The position numbers and the translations under genes were made by a program. The notes below the pieces were generated by a model. That model saw nothing but the letters and a program-made list of their open reading frames with translations. It did not search any database and had not been told where the DNA came from. This document shows, piece by piece, positions 1-8,501 of a DNA stretch of 64,000 bases; within the stretch, counting starts at the first letter, position 1; the number at the start of each line of letters is the position of its first letter. Source of the stretch: CAUZIZ01 sp965218775 (lineage in GTDB: Bacteria > Acidobacteriota > UBA6911 > RPQK01 > JAJDTT01). The stretch covers positions 2,728,001-2,792,000 of the forward strand of contig CBDCLS010000006.1 of NCBI GenBank assembly GCA_965218775.1, given 5' to 3'.

Positions 1-985
1 GCTCGGTGGCGTCCCGAGCCAAAAAAACGAGGATGCCTTTTTGGCTGCGGCTGCGGGAAGAGACATAGTGTTTGTCCAAAGGTTCCTGCTGGCTATTGGC
101 GGGGACGGTGTGAAAGTCCAGATCGAAGGAAGAGCCCCGGGGCAGGCCGGCGGCTTGGACCTGCTCAAACCAGGCTCCCATGAGGCGCAGGTTGGCGCGT
201 CGGTCGACCCGGGAGCTGTAGGCGGCCAGGTAGGAGCGCTTGGGCACCACATTGAGACCGGCAAAAAGGGCGATGCCCTCGTCAAAGACCCGATCCATGA
301 CATGACTTTTTCTTTCGATGCCCAGCAGCTTCAGAGCCAGCAGGGTGCGCACGGCCTGCTCGGCGGGAATCATTTGGGAGCCGGGAAGGCGGGGGGGCTG
401 CAGCACCGCCCCGAGATCGATCGATCGCATCAGCGGGACGAACAGAAACAGACCGCCGACCCGGGTGCGAAAGCTGCGCGGGGCCAGATTGATCTGCCGC
501 ACGTCGGCGATGGCTGCTGCTTCGGGCTTGAGGGTGGCGGGGCGTTGCTCATCCCGACGCCGGGGCAGTCGGGCGAAGCCCTCCTCTCGCAGCAGGATCG
601 ATAACGCATTGATGCTGATGGAATGGCCGGCGGCGGCCAACTCGCGTTGGATATCGTAGACCGAGAGGTTTCGCTTGCGCAGGGCGACGGCCCGTTCCCG
701 CACCCGATCGCGGGCGGGCGCCGCTTGAGGCCCCCGGCGAATCGCCTGAAAGAAGCGGGCGCGCTTGCTGAGATCATGGCGAAACTGATGACAGAGGACG
801 CGGAAGGCTCCTGGGGAATAGCCGAAGCGAGTGGCGACCTGCTGCGAGGGCAAGCCTTCGACGAAAAAGCAGCGCAAGGCCTCATACTGGCGCTGCAGAG
901 GCGATTCGGGGGCCAGGAAGAATTGGGCCTCCGGAACGGTCGGTCGGGTGTCATTAGTTAGTCCATTCCGATTACTGTATTCCAA
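1..985 (-). CDS. DDE transposase, N-terminal part (runs off window edge)
   Basis: An open frame on the minus strand enters from the left edge. It is a clear paralogue of the complete transposase at 27087-28844: shared stretches include QRQYEALR, FRVLCHQFR, LSVYDI, REEGFARLPRRRDEQRP and DLDFHTVP. The N-terminal third carries two helix-turn-helix-like blocks; the DDE region begins near the edge with its first Asp in LDFHTVP. No ATG fits the start. A TTG at 983-985 gives an N-terminus of similar length to the paralogue, so it is the best guess. Sequence divergence from the 27-kb copy shows a related but different IS. The right terminal repeat is at about 1239-1256. The C-terminal half is outside the window, so intactness is unknown. 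Confidence 0.85.
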   Translation of the reverse strand, partial: MEYSNRNGLTNDTRPTVPEAQFFLAPESPLQRQYEALRCFFVEGLPSQQVATRFGYSPGAFRVLCHQFRHDLSKRARFFQAIRRGPQAAPARDRVRERAVALRKRNLSVYDIQRELAAAGHSISINALSILLREEGFARLPRRRDEQRPATLKPEAAAIADVRQINLAPRSFRTRVGGLFLFVPLMRSIDLGAVLQPPRLPGSQMIPAEQAVRTLLALKLLGIERKSHVMDRVFDEGIALFAGLNVVPKRSYLAAYSSRVDRRANLRLMGAWFEQVQAAGLPRGSSFDLDFHTVPANSQQEPLDKHYVSSRSRSQKGILVFLARDATE

Positions 986-1238
986 ACTATAACTATACTA
1001 GATATGAATGACAGAAAATGCTCAGCCTTTGATAGGGTTCTATTCTGCCTCATATCCAGACTTTTCTAGCATTCGCGTGGGGATCGTCCCTTGATCAGGT
1101 TTTAGGTATAGGATTACCTCTCTATCCAAATAGGTACTTCTATTTACTAACGTAGGTGGAAACACAGCAGGCGCAAGTCGCGCCGATCAAGGATTCTGGA
1201 GGGGGGCTCGAAGCGGAAAGGCGTCATTTGTACTGCCG

Positions 1239-1256
1239 TGGAAATCGAGGCTAGGA
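1239..1256. repeat. Probable right terminal inverted repeat of the edge IS
   Basis: The sequence tggaaatcgaggctag matches 14 of the first 16 bases of the 19-bp inverted repeat of the complete IS (tgggaatccaggctagtgt at 29127-29145). It lies in the same orientation relative to the transposase and at a similar distance upstream, so it is likely the outer end of the edge IS. Confidence 0.55.
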
Positions 1257-1297
1257 GACCCTTCGAATCAGAGAGGAGATCCCGCCAGGAGCTGGAT

Positions 1298-1319
1298 ACG
1301 GCCACAAGCCGTGTTTTTT
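1298..1319 (+). terminator. Intrinsic terminator-like hairpin
   Basis: A 5-bp stem acggc/gccgt with loop cacaa is followed directly by gtttttt. This has the form of a Rho-independent terminator reading rightwards. No plus-strand gene precedes it, so it may only insulate the IS. Confidence 0.4.
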
Positions 1320-1554
1320 AGGGGTCTCGGCCCGAACTAGTCTTTCAGCACCGGGGTTTTCGTGTTACTCCCGAAGGAACCTCCTATCTCTATCGCTGTA
1401 AAGCCCTAGCAATAGTGGTTCCAAAGCGGTTATATTCTTCCTCCGAAAGGTCTAACCTACTGTTGTACAGAAGGTTAATCTAATGGTCTCGCCACACCGA
1501 TTCGGTAGACCTCAAACTGAGGCGGGAAGAAATACAGGGAGTCTGAGGTAAGGA

Positions 1555-1977
1555 TTACAGCCTGGAAACGGCTTTCAGAGAATTCCTTTGAGTAACGGCT
1601 GGCTGCCGCTGGACCAGCTCCGGCAATTCAAGAACAGGGTCGAGAAAGGTCGGATGCAGGGTCCTCCCTTGGACCCAGTGACACCAAGCCGCCCTGCCCA
1701 CCAGAGTCTCGACCCCAAAGTTCTTATCGGCAGTAATCGGCAATGGTGAAAAATGGGAATAGGGGAGCAGACGATCGGCCTGGTACCGATTTGCTGACGC
1801 GGGCGGGAAGGAAGGCCGCAGCTTTGGCCCAGAGAGGTAAGGTGGAGGGAAATGAAAGACAGACCACTCCCGGCCCCAAGTGTCCTTTAAGATAACACTG
1901 GTCTTATCTCGTCTGACCTTTCGATCAGCCTCGTAGCCAGATTCCTTGGACCACTTGGGACCGAAACTGAAGATCAC
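1555..1977 (-). CDS. Hypothetical protein, unrecognised
   Basis: A 140-residue frame with a GTG start. The frame stays open further upstream (GLAKVGIAELDVV precedes the annotated start), so the true 5' end may lie closer to 2030. The composition is plausible for a protein (aromatic and charged residues spread along the length, segment IFSFGPKWSKESGYEADRK), but I recognise no family and see no signal peptide, membrane segment or metal motif. No ribosome-binding site is obvious. It lies downstream of the protease on the same strand, with the protease stop at 2060. It could be a gene remnant or chance. Confidence 0.3.
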   Translation of the reverse strand: MIFSFGPKWSKESGYEADRKVRRDKTSVILKDTWGREWSVFHFPPPYLSGPKLRPSFPPASANRYQADRLLPYSHFSPLPITADKNFGVETLVGRAAWCHWVQGRTLHPTFLDPVLELPELVQRQPAVTQRNSLKAVSRL

Positions 1978-2059
1978 AACATCGAGCTCTGCGATTCCAA
2001 CCTTCGCAAGTCCCGCTTGACCGCGTGCGCTGCTGCGTCTCTACAGCTTGTCTGATGGT

Positions 2060-3859
2060 CTAATTCGGGTCACCCTCAAAGACATCAGCAGACAAAGTCT
2101 CGTCCGACCAGAAGACGCCGTCCGACCAGAAGACACCATCGCTCCAGAACACCCCATCTGACCAAAAGACCCCGTCACTCCAGAAGACACCATCGGACCA
2201 GAAGACACCATCAGTCCAGGCCAAGGTTCCATCGGACCAGAAGACACCATCGCTCCAGAAGACGCCATCGCTCCAGAACACGCCATCGCTCCAGAACACC
2301 CCGTCACTCCAGAAGACTCCGCTGCCCCAGAACTGGTTGATCTGAGAATCCACCAACTGGCTGTAGATGATCTGGTCGCCATAGGCAAAACTACCCCCGG
2401 CCCAGACCTCCTCACCGTCCAGCAACCAAGTGGGCGACACTGCCTCAGTAACCGTGCGGTTGCCTACATCTATTACCTCGGCCAGCTCGACGGCTGTTTT
2501 CGCATTCAACAGTCCATTTCCCTGTTCCAGCATACTGGGCTGGTTCAACTTGATCGCTGTCAACATCAGAATGAGCTTCACCATATGCGGATTGAGGTCT
2601 GGAGTCTTGCTCAGCATTGCGGCGACTGTTCCACTCACAAAGGCCGTGGACATACTCGAACCGCTTAGAGAGATGTAGTTGCTATCTGTCTGCAACTCGG
2701 GGTGCTCTTGATGCAAGAAGCTTCCGTCTGCTAGCAAGGACACTACTCGGTTGCCTGGGGCAACCAGGTCCGGCTTGAACAGCCCATCGACGGTCGGGCC
2801 CCGAGACCCAAAGCTGGTGGCAATGTCATCAGAATGGGTCAATGTCCCTCGAGTGTTCACTGTGCCGACGGTGATCACCAAAGGATCGATGCCCGGACTG
2901 GTAATGCCTCCCCAAATCTTCGGCTGCTCGTCCGTCTTGCCCAGATTGCCCGCTGAAACGATGCTCACAATTCCTGCTTCGACCATCCCTTCCACTGCTT
3001 GGCAAAGAGGGTCCTGGGTGTAGGACTCGACGGGAGCATGTCCCAGAGACAGATTGGCTACCTGAACCTGGTACTTGTTCTTGTTCGTGATCACCCAATC
3101 GATCGCCTTGATGAGATTGCTCGTCAGACCCCATCCATCTGGGCCGATTACCTTGATGTCCACGAAATCCGACTGGGGTGCAACCCCCATATACGCCCCA
3201 TTAGAATCCGTACCCGTCCCGCCAATGATGCCCGCCACGTGGGTGCCATGGCCATAGTCGTCCATGCTCTTTGCATTCTTGCCACGAACAATCACGGCTT
3301 TGCCAGAAGTAAAGTCAACGGATGCCTTCAAACGATCCTTGTGGATGAGATCTCCATGCCCATCAATACCGGAATCGAAGACCGCTACCGTGACGCCGAG
3401 CCCAGTCGCATACACCTGGTCTGCGCCGATCGTCTCGCGCAGGACGTTTTGGTCAAGGACGTTATCGTAGTGGGGACGGATAGGGGCATCGATGGTGACA
3501 TATTCGACGAGATGGGACTGCAACAGTAGCTGGATCTGTTTGGCGCTCAGCTGTGCGGTGTAGCCATGCACTCTGTTGAGGGTATTCGGGAGCTCCCGGC
3601 CACCTTGCCGCTTAGCTTCGCGTACCTCCCCGAAGAAATTGCGGTCGACCTGGACGATAACTGAAATCTGATAGTCGTATTGCGGGTGAGCAGTGAGAAG
3701 TTCCACCTCTCCCTGCAACAACGGAGAGATCTTCTTTCCCAGGTGGTTAGGGCTTCCTGCCAGGATACGGCCACCAGGACCGGCAAGTAAGATTAGGAAA
3801 GTTGATAGAACCGAAAATGAAAAAAACAGCCAGCTACACTTGTATGATTTTCTTCGCAC
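2060..3859 (-). CDS. Secreted subtilisin-like S8 serine protease with GVFWSD tandem tail
   Basis: A secreted endopeptidase of the subtilase family. GTG start at 3859 preceded by a gggaggt ribosome-binding site. Residues 1-35 are an Arg/Lys-rich signal peptide with a long hydrophobic core. An inhibitor-I9-like propeptide probably covers about 50-125. The catalytic triad is visible: Asp162 in AVFDSGIDG, His204 in GHGTHVAG and Ser402 in SGSSMSTA, with oxyanion Asn305 in SAGNLG. After the protease domain a linker leads to a C-terminal array of eleven GVFWSD hexapeptides plus one degenerate GTLAWTD unit (residues about 514-586), then a short acidic end. The tail may act in surface retention or autoprocessing; that is inference. 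The gene seems monocistronic, with an upstream palindrome at 4014-4030. Confidence 0.93.
   Translation of the reverse strand: MRRKSYKCSWLFFSFSVLSTFLILLAGPGGRILAGSPNHLGKKISPLLQGEVELLTAHPQYDYQISVIVQVDRNFFGEVREAKRQGGRELPNTLNRVHGYTAQLSAKQIQLLLQSHLVEYVTIDAPIRPHYDNVLDQNVLRETIGADQVYATGLGVTVAVFDSGIDGHGDLIHKDRLKASVDFTSGKAVIVRGKNAKSMDDYGHGTHVAGIIGGTGTDSNGAYMGVAPQSDFVDIKVIGPDGWGLTSNLIKAIDWVITNKNKYQVQVANLSLGHAPVESYTQDPLCQAVEGMVEAGIVSIVSAGNLGKTDEQPKIWGGITSPGIDPLVITVGTVNTRGTLTHSDDIATSFGSRGPTVDGLFKPDLVAPGNRVVSLLADGSFLHQEHPELQTDSNYISLSGSSMSTAFVSGTVAAMLSKTPDLNPHMVKLILMLTAIKLNQPSMLEQGNGLLNAKTAVELAEVIDVGNRTVTEAVSPTWLLDGEEVWAGGSFAYGDQIIYSQLVDSQINQFWGSGVFWSDGVFWSDGVFWSDGVFWSDGVFWSDGTLAWTDGVFWSDGVFWSDGVFWSDGVFWSDGVFWSDGVFWSDETLSADVFEGDPN
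2102..2320 (-). repeat. 18-bp coding tandem repeat (GVFWSD x11)
   Basis: In-frame 18-bp units encode GVFWSD five times, then a 21-bp variant encoding GTLAWTD, then GVFWSD six more times. The units differ at synonymous positions (ctccagaac/ctccagaag/gaccagaag on the plus strand), so selection keeps the peptide while the DNA drifts. Copy number probably varies between strains. Confidence 0.95.
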
Positions 3860-4217
3860 GTCGACCTCCCTCTGGCGATGCGAAGAGACTTACTTTTCGG
3901 CAACTGATCGACCGTATCGCGTGGACTTAGGTCTCAGCTTTGCGCCCCGTGCCTTTCGCGCTCGGGTAGCCCTTTCGTTGTAACCTCTACCAATAATGTG
4001 ACTAAAAACTTATGGAAGGAATTTCCTTCCTCACTTTCCTCAAAGGGTCTTATCGGTAGATAGTCGGATGACTTTAGTAGTAAGAAAAGGGGAAAATGGT
4101 AAGGACGCGAAAACTGAGCCGGGGTAGTGGGGACCCGCGACAGCTCGACTGGCGGAGCTGAAGCGCGATTTACGCTAATGTGCCCGCCAGAGGCCAGGTC
4201 TGGTAAAGAAGAGGCCC
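3860..4217. other. Upstream region of the protease, no gene seen
   Basis: This 358-bp stretch holds the probable protease promoter region (minus strand) and the palindrome at 4014-4030. I see no convincing coding frame. Its right end borders the ISKra4 remnant. Confidence 0.5.
4014..4030. promoter_or_regulatory. Perfect 17-bp palindrome upstream of the protease
   Basis: ggaaggaatttccttcc is a perfect dyad (8 + 1 + 8) about 155 bp upstream of the protease start. It could be an operator for a dimeric regulator; nothing in the window identifies the regulator. Confidence 0.35.
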
Positions 4218-4499
4218 GTGGTGGGCACGCTTGTTACCGGTGGAGAAGAGCCGGAGTCGCCGGCCCCTCCTCCTCCGACGCTCTATCTGGGAATCGACGG
4301 CACGGGCGTGCCCATGCGAGCGCCCGAACTGCAAGGGCGAGCAGGCAAACAACCGGATGGCTCGGCCCGGACCCGAGAGGCCAAGCTCTGTACGGTTTGG
4401 AGTGCGGAAAAACGTGATGAGCAGGGCCGGCCCCTGCGAGATCCGGACTCGGTTACCTACACCGCCGCGATCGAAAGTGCCGCCACCTTGGATACCGAT
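4218..4499 (+). pseudogene. ISKra4-family transposase fragment
   Basis: About 94 codons match the core of ISKra4-family transposases: LYLGIDGTGVPMRAPELQG followed by KQPDGSARTREAKLCTVW, RDEQGRPLRDPDSVTYTAAIE. GIDGTGVPM carries the first catalytic Asp. The N-terminal domain is missing (a stop lies in frame at 4176) and the similarity ends abruptly after AIESAATLDTD, where unrelated sequence continues the frame to 4673. It is an isolated internal fragment and non-functional. Confidence 0.75.
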
Positions 4500-4985
4500 C
4501 ATCATATTGGTCAACCAATCGGCAAACTCGTTGTCCATTTCTTAGACATAACCAACAATCCCGACACCTGTCGGGGGGTTGTCTGTCTGACTTCATCTGC
4601 GGACCATTTGGGGTGTCTTGTCAACCTCTCTTGTCGACAAGATATCCTGTCGCTTGGAAGTGATAGAAAATAAAGGGCTTGGTTTAAAAGTTTGTCGGCC
4701 TATTCAGGGCCTGGGACTAAAGTCTATACCGCTTACCTAGCGGTGTGGTACCTTTTGGGGTTAGAGAAATCCAACACGCAATGATCCTAGTAGTGGTAGG
4801 TATTTACTAGGGTTGGACAGGGCCTGGGAAATTACTCCTAGGCCTTGTCTCTGTTGTTTTCCTGCTTGTCGCGGCACACTCGATACGTCGCTGCTCGGTT
4901 ACAGTCACCTGATCGGGATCGTCCACCAACGCCTTCGCGATCATCTCGACAAGTACTTTCATGAGGAGAAGACACGAAACGGAAT
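4500..4985. other. Non-coding stretch with small hairpins
   Basis: No credible gene. Short dyads are visible: cccgaca/tgtcggg near 4559-4574, cttgtcgacaag near 4630, and accgct/agcggt near 4728-4744. None has a clear T-tract. Confidence 0.4.
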
Positions 4986-5360
4986 TTAAAGCACGTCAAG
5001 GAATCGCAGGTTATGCGGGTCCAAAACAACGATTTTCCGGCGTTTCTGCGTTGACGTAATGTCGATTTCGACGAGGTTATTGTTGACCAGCGCCACTGGG
5101 TAGTCGTCGGCCCGCTGGTCATAGCATTGAGAGTTCTCACCATCTGCAGCCACACGCCCTGTTACGGTGTAGGTTGCAGGGTCGAGGTTACCCCTTGCGA
5201 TTCCCAGGACTTTTACTCCGGTTAGAGAGACAAAGTCATCCGGTTCCGCAACAGTGAAGTAGGTGTCTCCACTCGATGTGACCGGCCATTGGCCTACAAC
5301 GCTATTGGCTAGCCGACGGCCGGGAGGTACCCAGACTTGGGCCGCGAAGAGGCCAGCGGA
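4986..5360 (-). pseudogene. Remnant of an unrecognised beta-rich protein (no start codon)
   Basis: A 125-codon minus-strand frame, open from a stop at 5361-5363 to TAA at 4986-4988, has strongly protein-like sequence: GLFAAQVWVPPGRRLANS, TSSGDTYFTVAEPDDFVSL, TGVKVLGIARGNLDPATYTV, VALVNNNLVEIDITSTQKRR. It lacks ATG, GTG or TTG until its last 60 codons, and its first 17 codons overlap the 3' end of the bacilliredoxin gene in another frame. The pattern (short beta strands, Gly/Asp turns) suggests a domain of a surface or tail-fibre-type protein, but I do not recognise the family. It is best read as the 3' part of a gene whose front was lost. Confidence 0.45.
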
Positions 5361-5806
5361 TCATGGACCTGCGCCGATTCATCGATCTCTTCGCCACAAA
5401 ATCGATCGTAGACACTACTGAAAATCTTGGCCAGAGCCCCCGCTGTTTGGCCTTCGATCTGGTGACGTTCGACCATGTGGACCAGTTTGCCATCCCGGAA
5501 AAGTCCTGCGCAGGGAGAGGACGGCGGATAGGGGAGAAAGAGCTCCCTTGCACGATTTACAGCCTCTACATCGTTGCCGGCGAAGGCTGTTACCAGATGG
5601 GCCGGACGGAGTTCGTTTTTCAGGGATTCGATCATGGCAGGCCGCGCAATACCGGCGGCGCAGCCACAAACGGAATTCACAAAGATCAGAGTGCTTTGAT
5701 CCTTGTCGGCTAGAGCACTGTCTACGTCTTCGGCCGTCCGAACTTCCTCGAACCCGGCCTGGGTCAGTTCATCGCGCATAGGCTGGATGAATACGGGATC
5801 ATACAT
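5309..5806 (-). CDS. brxA: Bacilliredoxin, BrxA/BrxB (YphP) family
   Basis: A cytosolic thioredoxin-fold protein that in the known family removes bacillithiol (or a similar thiol) from S-thiolated proteins. The diagnostic CxC motif is present in IFVNSVCGCAAGIARPA at residues about 42-58, within a family-typical length extended C-terminally (165 aa against about 145). The N-terminus MYDPVFIQPMRDEL is typical. A strong ribosome-binding site (aaggaggaaat) sits 5 nt before the ATG. The last 20 residues (DPLASSRPKSGYLPAVG) are not part of the fold and overlap the remnant at 4986-5360, suggesting the original 3' end was replaced by a junction. No neighbour shows which low-molecular-weight thiol is used. 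Confidence 0.9.
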   Translation of the reverse strand: MYDPVFIQPMRDELTQAGFEEVRTAEDVDSALADKDQSTLIFVNSVCGCAAGIARPAMIESLKNELRPAHLVTAFAGNDVEAVNRARELFLPYPPSSPCAGLFRDGKLVHMVERHQIEGQTAGALAKIFSSVYDRFCGEEIDESAQVHDPLASSRPKSGYLPAVG

Positions 5807-5955
5807 AGTTATTTCCTCCTTGCTTCACGTTCTCAGCAATCCTCAACGACGGACCAGTTTGACCACGCCGAACATGAGAACCATCTCCCGGAATTGTACC
5901 TGGAGCGCTCTCCGAGTGCCACTCGAGCTTCGGTTTGCGTCGGTACTCGGGGGTC

Positions 5956-6385
5956 TTATTGCATTTTGCTTTGGGATACCTCATCGTGCCGTACACACGA
6001 AGGTATCCTATCCTGGGTTAAGAACGACCTGTTTGCCGTAGGGAGAGTGATAAAATCACCGGTCTTCAATTCGAAACGAAGGGGTAAAGTATTGTGACGC
6101 GTTACACCCAGGCGCTTCAAGCACTCATCAGTCGCCGCCCACCCAGCGTCATCCCCATCGGCTAGCGAGGAAGTGTTTTCATGGCCAGCGTGGAGAGCTT
6201 CGACAGCGTTATCGTGAGGGCCAGGAAGGGTACCCGACCAGATTGCTATAGAAATGTACGCTAAGGGGAGCTCTGCGCCGATACTTAGCAGAGCCTTCTA
6301 TTTAAAGCACTTACGGACCGCTGCTGGCGGCCACGTCTAAGAGAGGGGGATTGGCTGGCGCAAGATAACAGATTTTATCTTGCAT
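5956..6385 (-). pseudogene. Frameshifted gene remnant, unrecognised
   Basis: Two protein-like segments lie head to tail on the minus strand. The first starts at ATG 6385 (MQDKICYLAPANPPLLDV) and stops after 24 codons. The second is a 114-codon frame open from 6297 to 5956 in another frame: LLSIGAELPLAYISIAIWSG, GPHDNAVEALHAGHENTSSL, DDAGWAATDECLKRLGVTRH, FELKTGDFITLPTANRSFL. The second segment has no usable start. Residue usage strongly suggests one former gene of about 145 codons broken by an indel with stops near 6300. I do not recognise the family. Confidence 0.45.
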
Positions 6386-6462
6386 CTAAACTGGCAGAGC
6401 GGCGAGGGGTGTCCAGACGGTTGTCTACCGGCGGGGGAGTTTCCCAAAAGCCATAAACAAAT

Positions 6463-6488
6463 GAGCCCCGACCTTCCGATCGGGGCTC
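6463..6488. terminator. Strong 9-bp GC hairpin, probable terminator
   Basis: gagccccga and tcggggctc pair perfectly around an 8-nt loop. On the minus strand the stem is followed by a T-rich stretch (catttgtttatggctttt), so it could end leftward transcription; on the plus strand there is no T-tract. It separates the decayed region from the metal-box promoter. Confidence 0.5.
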
Positions 6489-6612
6489 GAGCGTTGGAAG
6501 GTAGAGGCTGGAATGGAAAGCAGCTCTACCTACAATCTAGTACGGAGCATCTTTCCAGTTGTTCCATGGATATCCTTGAATGTAACGGATCCTCGGTTTT
6601 CGCGGGGCTTTC

Positions 6613-6641
6613 TTGACTTGAAATTTAGATTAGGCTAAATA
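6613..6641 (+). promoter_or_regulatory. Sigma70-like promoter overlapped by a DtxR/IdeR-like box
   Basis: TTGACT (6613-6618), a 17-bp spacer and TAAATA (6636-6641) form a good housekeeping promoter about 40 bp before the porin gene. Spanning the spacer and the -10 is TTAGATTAGGCTAA (6625-6638), which matches 13 of 14 positions of the left and central part of the known DtxR/IdeR iron-box consensus TTAGGTTAGSCTAACCTAA. The dyad ATTTAG-N6-CTAAAT (6623-6640) is centred there. The position is that expected of a metal-dependent repressor. The right half-site matches the consensus poorly. Confidence 0.5.
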
Positions 6642-6683
6642 TTTATTTCATCGATTCGAAAATCATCCAGGGGGAAGCCAAAT

Positions 6684-8069
6684 ATGTGCGGTAGATATCA
6701 AGCGATTCCGTGGGTTCTTTCCTGCTTGTTCCTCAGCAGCCAGGTGCAATCGCTGTGGGCCGAAGAGTACAAGGACAAGCTCAAACGGCTGGAAGAGAGA
6801 TTGGATCGGGTGGAATCCAACCTGGAGCGATTGATCGATGTGCTCGTTGACCAATCCGAGGGCGAGTCTTCGCAAGAGGCTCGCACCCAGCTCCGCTCTC
6901 TTTCCAAGGATGTCCAGGCGATAAGGGCCGAGGTTTCAACCGAGGCAGCGGATGAGCCAAAGGAGCTCACAACAGCGGCGTTGGAACCGCCTGCGGTGGA
7001 CCCCTTGCCTTACAATGCGGCCGACGAAATCATCAATGTGCCCTACTCGGGCTACATGGAGATGCATATCAACCACGACCAGATCAATCCCACCACCCTG
7101 GACTTTCATCGATTCGTTCTCCTGTTCGGACACGGCTTCGGTGAGCGGATCCGTTTCTGGTCCGAACTGGAACTGGAGCACGCCTTCGTCGAGGGAGGAG
7201 AAGCGAGTGGTGAGCTGGAACTGGAGCAGGCCTATCTGGATTTTCTCATCGATCCCAAGTTCAACTTCCGAGCAGGAATGGTACTGACGCCGATTGGGAT
7301 TATCAACGAGCGGCACGAGCCTCCGGCCTTCCACGGAGTGGAGCGTCCCTTCGTGGACACGGTCATCATTCCCTCTACTTGGTTTGGGACCGGGGCCGGC
7401 CTCGTAGGGGATCTGGGCAACGGGCTGCACTACAAGACCTACGTCATGGGATCCCTCGATAGCTCCTTTTTCTCGGCTGAGGAAGGGTTTCGTGACGGTC
7501 GGCAGAAGGGCTTTCTGGAAAACGGGCGAAACCTGGCTTGGACCGGCCGCTTGGAATATCGCCCCCGTCCTGGCCTCAACCTGGGAACCAGCTTTTGGAC
7601 AGGTGAGACGGGGTTCAGTTTTCGGGACCTGGATGGTCGCCTGAAGATGTTCGAGTTCGACGGCCGCTACCGCGTCGGGAGGTTCGAGGGTCGTGGACAG
7701 TTCGTCACAACTCATCTGGGAGATGCTGCCGAGATCAATCAAGCGATTCGCCGGCAGGTCGGCATCAACCCCAACATCGCGAGCGAAATGCGAGGCTTTT
7801 ATCTGGAAGGAGCATCGAGCCTGGTTCCTTCCACTTTTCCCCATGATCTGGTCGCCTTCTACCGCTATGAGAGCTTCGACACCCAGTATCGTATGCCTCA
7901 AGGGTTCTTCTCCCTGGAGCAGTTCGACCGGGCAGCTCACGTCCTGGGGCTCACCTACTTTCCCCATCCGGATATCGCCTTGAAGGTCGACTACAACGTG
8001 CTGGGAAACGCCAGTGACCTCATCGAGGTCTTCAACCGCTGGAATTTCGGAATCGGATGGTGGTTCTGA
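6684..8069 (+). CDS. Outer-membrane porin with N-terminal coiled coil
   Basis: A predicted trimeric beta-barrel porin. Residues 1-26 are a signal peptide (hydrophobic WVLSCLFLSS core, cleavage near LWA-EE). A coiled coil follows (about 27-85, EYKDKLKRLEERLDRVESN), as in porins that project into the periplasm. Alternating amphipathic strands fill about 115-461, ending in GIGWWF with the C-terminal Phe used by the BAM machinery. Segments such as FRAGMVLTPIGIINERHEPP resemble OprO/OprP-like porins. It is first in an operon with a CuA-type cupredoxin (30 bp downstream) and a di-heme oxidoreductase, behind a promoter with a metal-regulator-like box. A role in passage of metal ions or small anions is inference. 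Start ATG 6684, preceded by ccagggggaagcc. Confidence 0.82.
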   Translation: MCGRYQAIPWVLSCLFLSSQVQSLWAEEYKDKLKRLEERLDRVESNLERLIDVLVDQSEGESSQEARTQLRSLSKDVQAIRAEVSTEAADEPKELTTAALEPPAVDPLPYNAADEIINVPYSGYMEMHINHDQINPTTLDFHRFVLLFGHGFGERIRFWSELELEHAFVEGGEASGELELEQAYLDFLIDPKFNFRAGMVLTPIGIINERHEPPAFHGVERPFVDTVIIPSTWFGTGAGLVGDLGNGLHYKTYVMGSLDSSFFSAEEGFRDGRQKGFLENGRNLAWTGRLEYRPRPGLNLGTSFWTGETGFSFRDLDGRLKMFEFDGRYRVGRFEGRGQFVTTHLGDAAEINQAIRRQVGINPNIASEMRGFYLEGASSLVPSTFPHDLVAFYRYESFDTQYRMPQGFFSLEQFDRAAHVLGLTYFPHPDIALKVDYNVLGNASDLIEVFNRWNFGIGWWF

Positions 8070-8099
8070 GATCCAGAAGAAAGAAACCAGGAGTATAAA

Positions 8100-8471
8100 A
8101 TGAGATTCAGACGAACCGCGCTGGCAGGGCTTCTTCTCTCGGTTGCAGTCGTTGCTGGAAGTCCTTCCCCGGTGGCTGGGAAGTCGGTAGAAAAGAAGAA
8201 GGTCAAGATCGTGGCAGAGCGCTTCTCCTTCACTCCCTCCACCATCCGAGTAGCACAGGGGACCCTGCTTGAGCTCGAGCTCAGCAGTGACGATACCTTT
8301 CATGGTTTTCGACTGCCCAAAGCCAATATCAACGTGACTATTCCAGCCCGACGACGGGACAGTATCAAGGTCCTCTTTGATGCCCGGAAGCCCGGGAAAT
8401 ACCCTTTCGAGTGTTCCCGGCCTTGTGGCGCCGGCCACACCATGATGCGGGGCGTGATCATTGTCGAGTGA
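8100..8471 (+). CDS. Periplasmic cupredoxin with CuA-type ligands
   Basis: A 123-residue exported cupredoxin. Signal peptide residues 1-27. The ligand set is that of the cytochrome oxidase subunit II CuA centre: His68 (TFHGF), Cys105, Cys109, His113 and Met116 in ECSRPCGAGHTMMRG, with spacing C-x3-C-x3-H-x2-M exactly as in COX2 and N2O reductase. No membrane anchor is present, unlike COX2, so it is a stand-alone soluble electron carrier or metal-binding protein, like EfeO-type or nitrosocyanin-like domains. Ribosome-binding site caggag. It sits between the porin (30 bp) and the di-heme oxidoreductase (30 bp), implying co-transcription and electron exchange between the copper and heme proteins. 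Confidence 0.88.
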   Translation: MRFRRTALAGLLLSVAVVAGSPSPVAGKSVEKKKVKIVAERFSFTPSTIRVAQGTLLELELSSDDTFHGFRLPKANINVTIPARRRDSIKVLFDARKPGKYPFECSRPCGAGHTMMRGVIIVE

Positions 8472-8501
8472 GGTGCTTTGACATCGCTCTAGGGAGAAAT
8501 T

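Larger units (their letters stand above)
986..1554. other. IS non-coding end and flanking DNA
   Basis: Positions 986-1238 are the untranslated right end of the IS, similar in length to the 282-bp end of the 27-kb copy. Positions 1257-1554 are flanking DNA with a terminator-like hairpin. I see no convincing coding frame on either strand. Confidence 0.5.

Noticed and set aside
2102..2320. CRISPR array
   Set aside because: The repeats are contiguous 18-bp coding units without spacers inside an intact gene; no cas genes are present in the window.
6463..6488. Riboswitch or RNA gene at the GC hairpin
   Set aside because: Only a single stem-loop is present; no further conserved helices were found around it.
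6936..8438. 500-aa minus-strand ORF opposite the porin
   Set aside because: Antisense shadow of the porin and cupredoxin genes, whose family signatures and codon pattern are clear.
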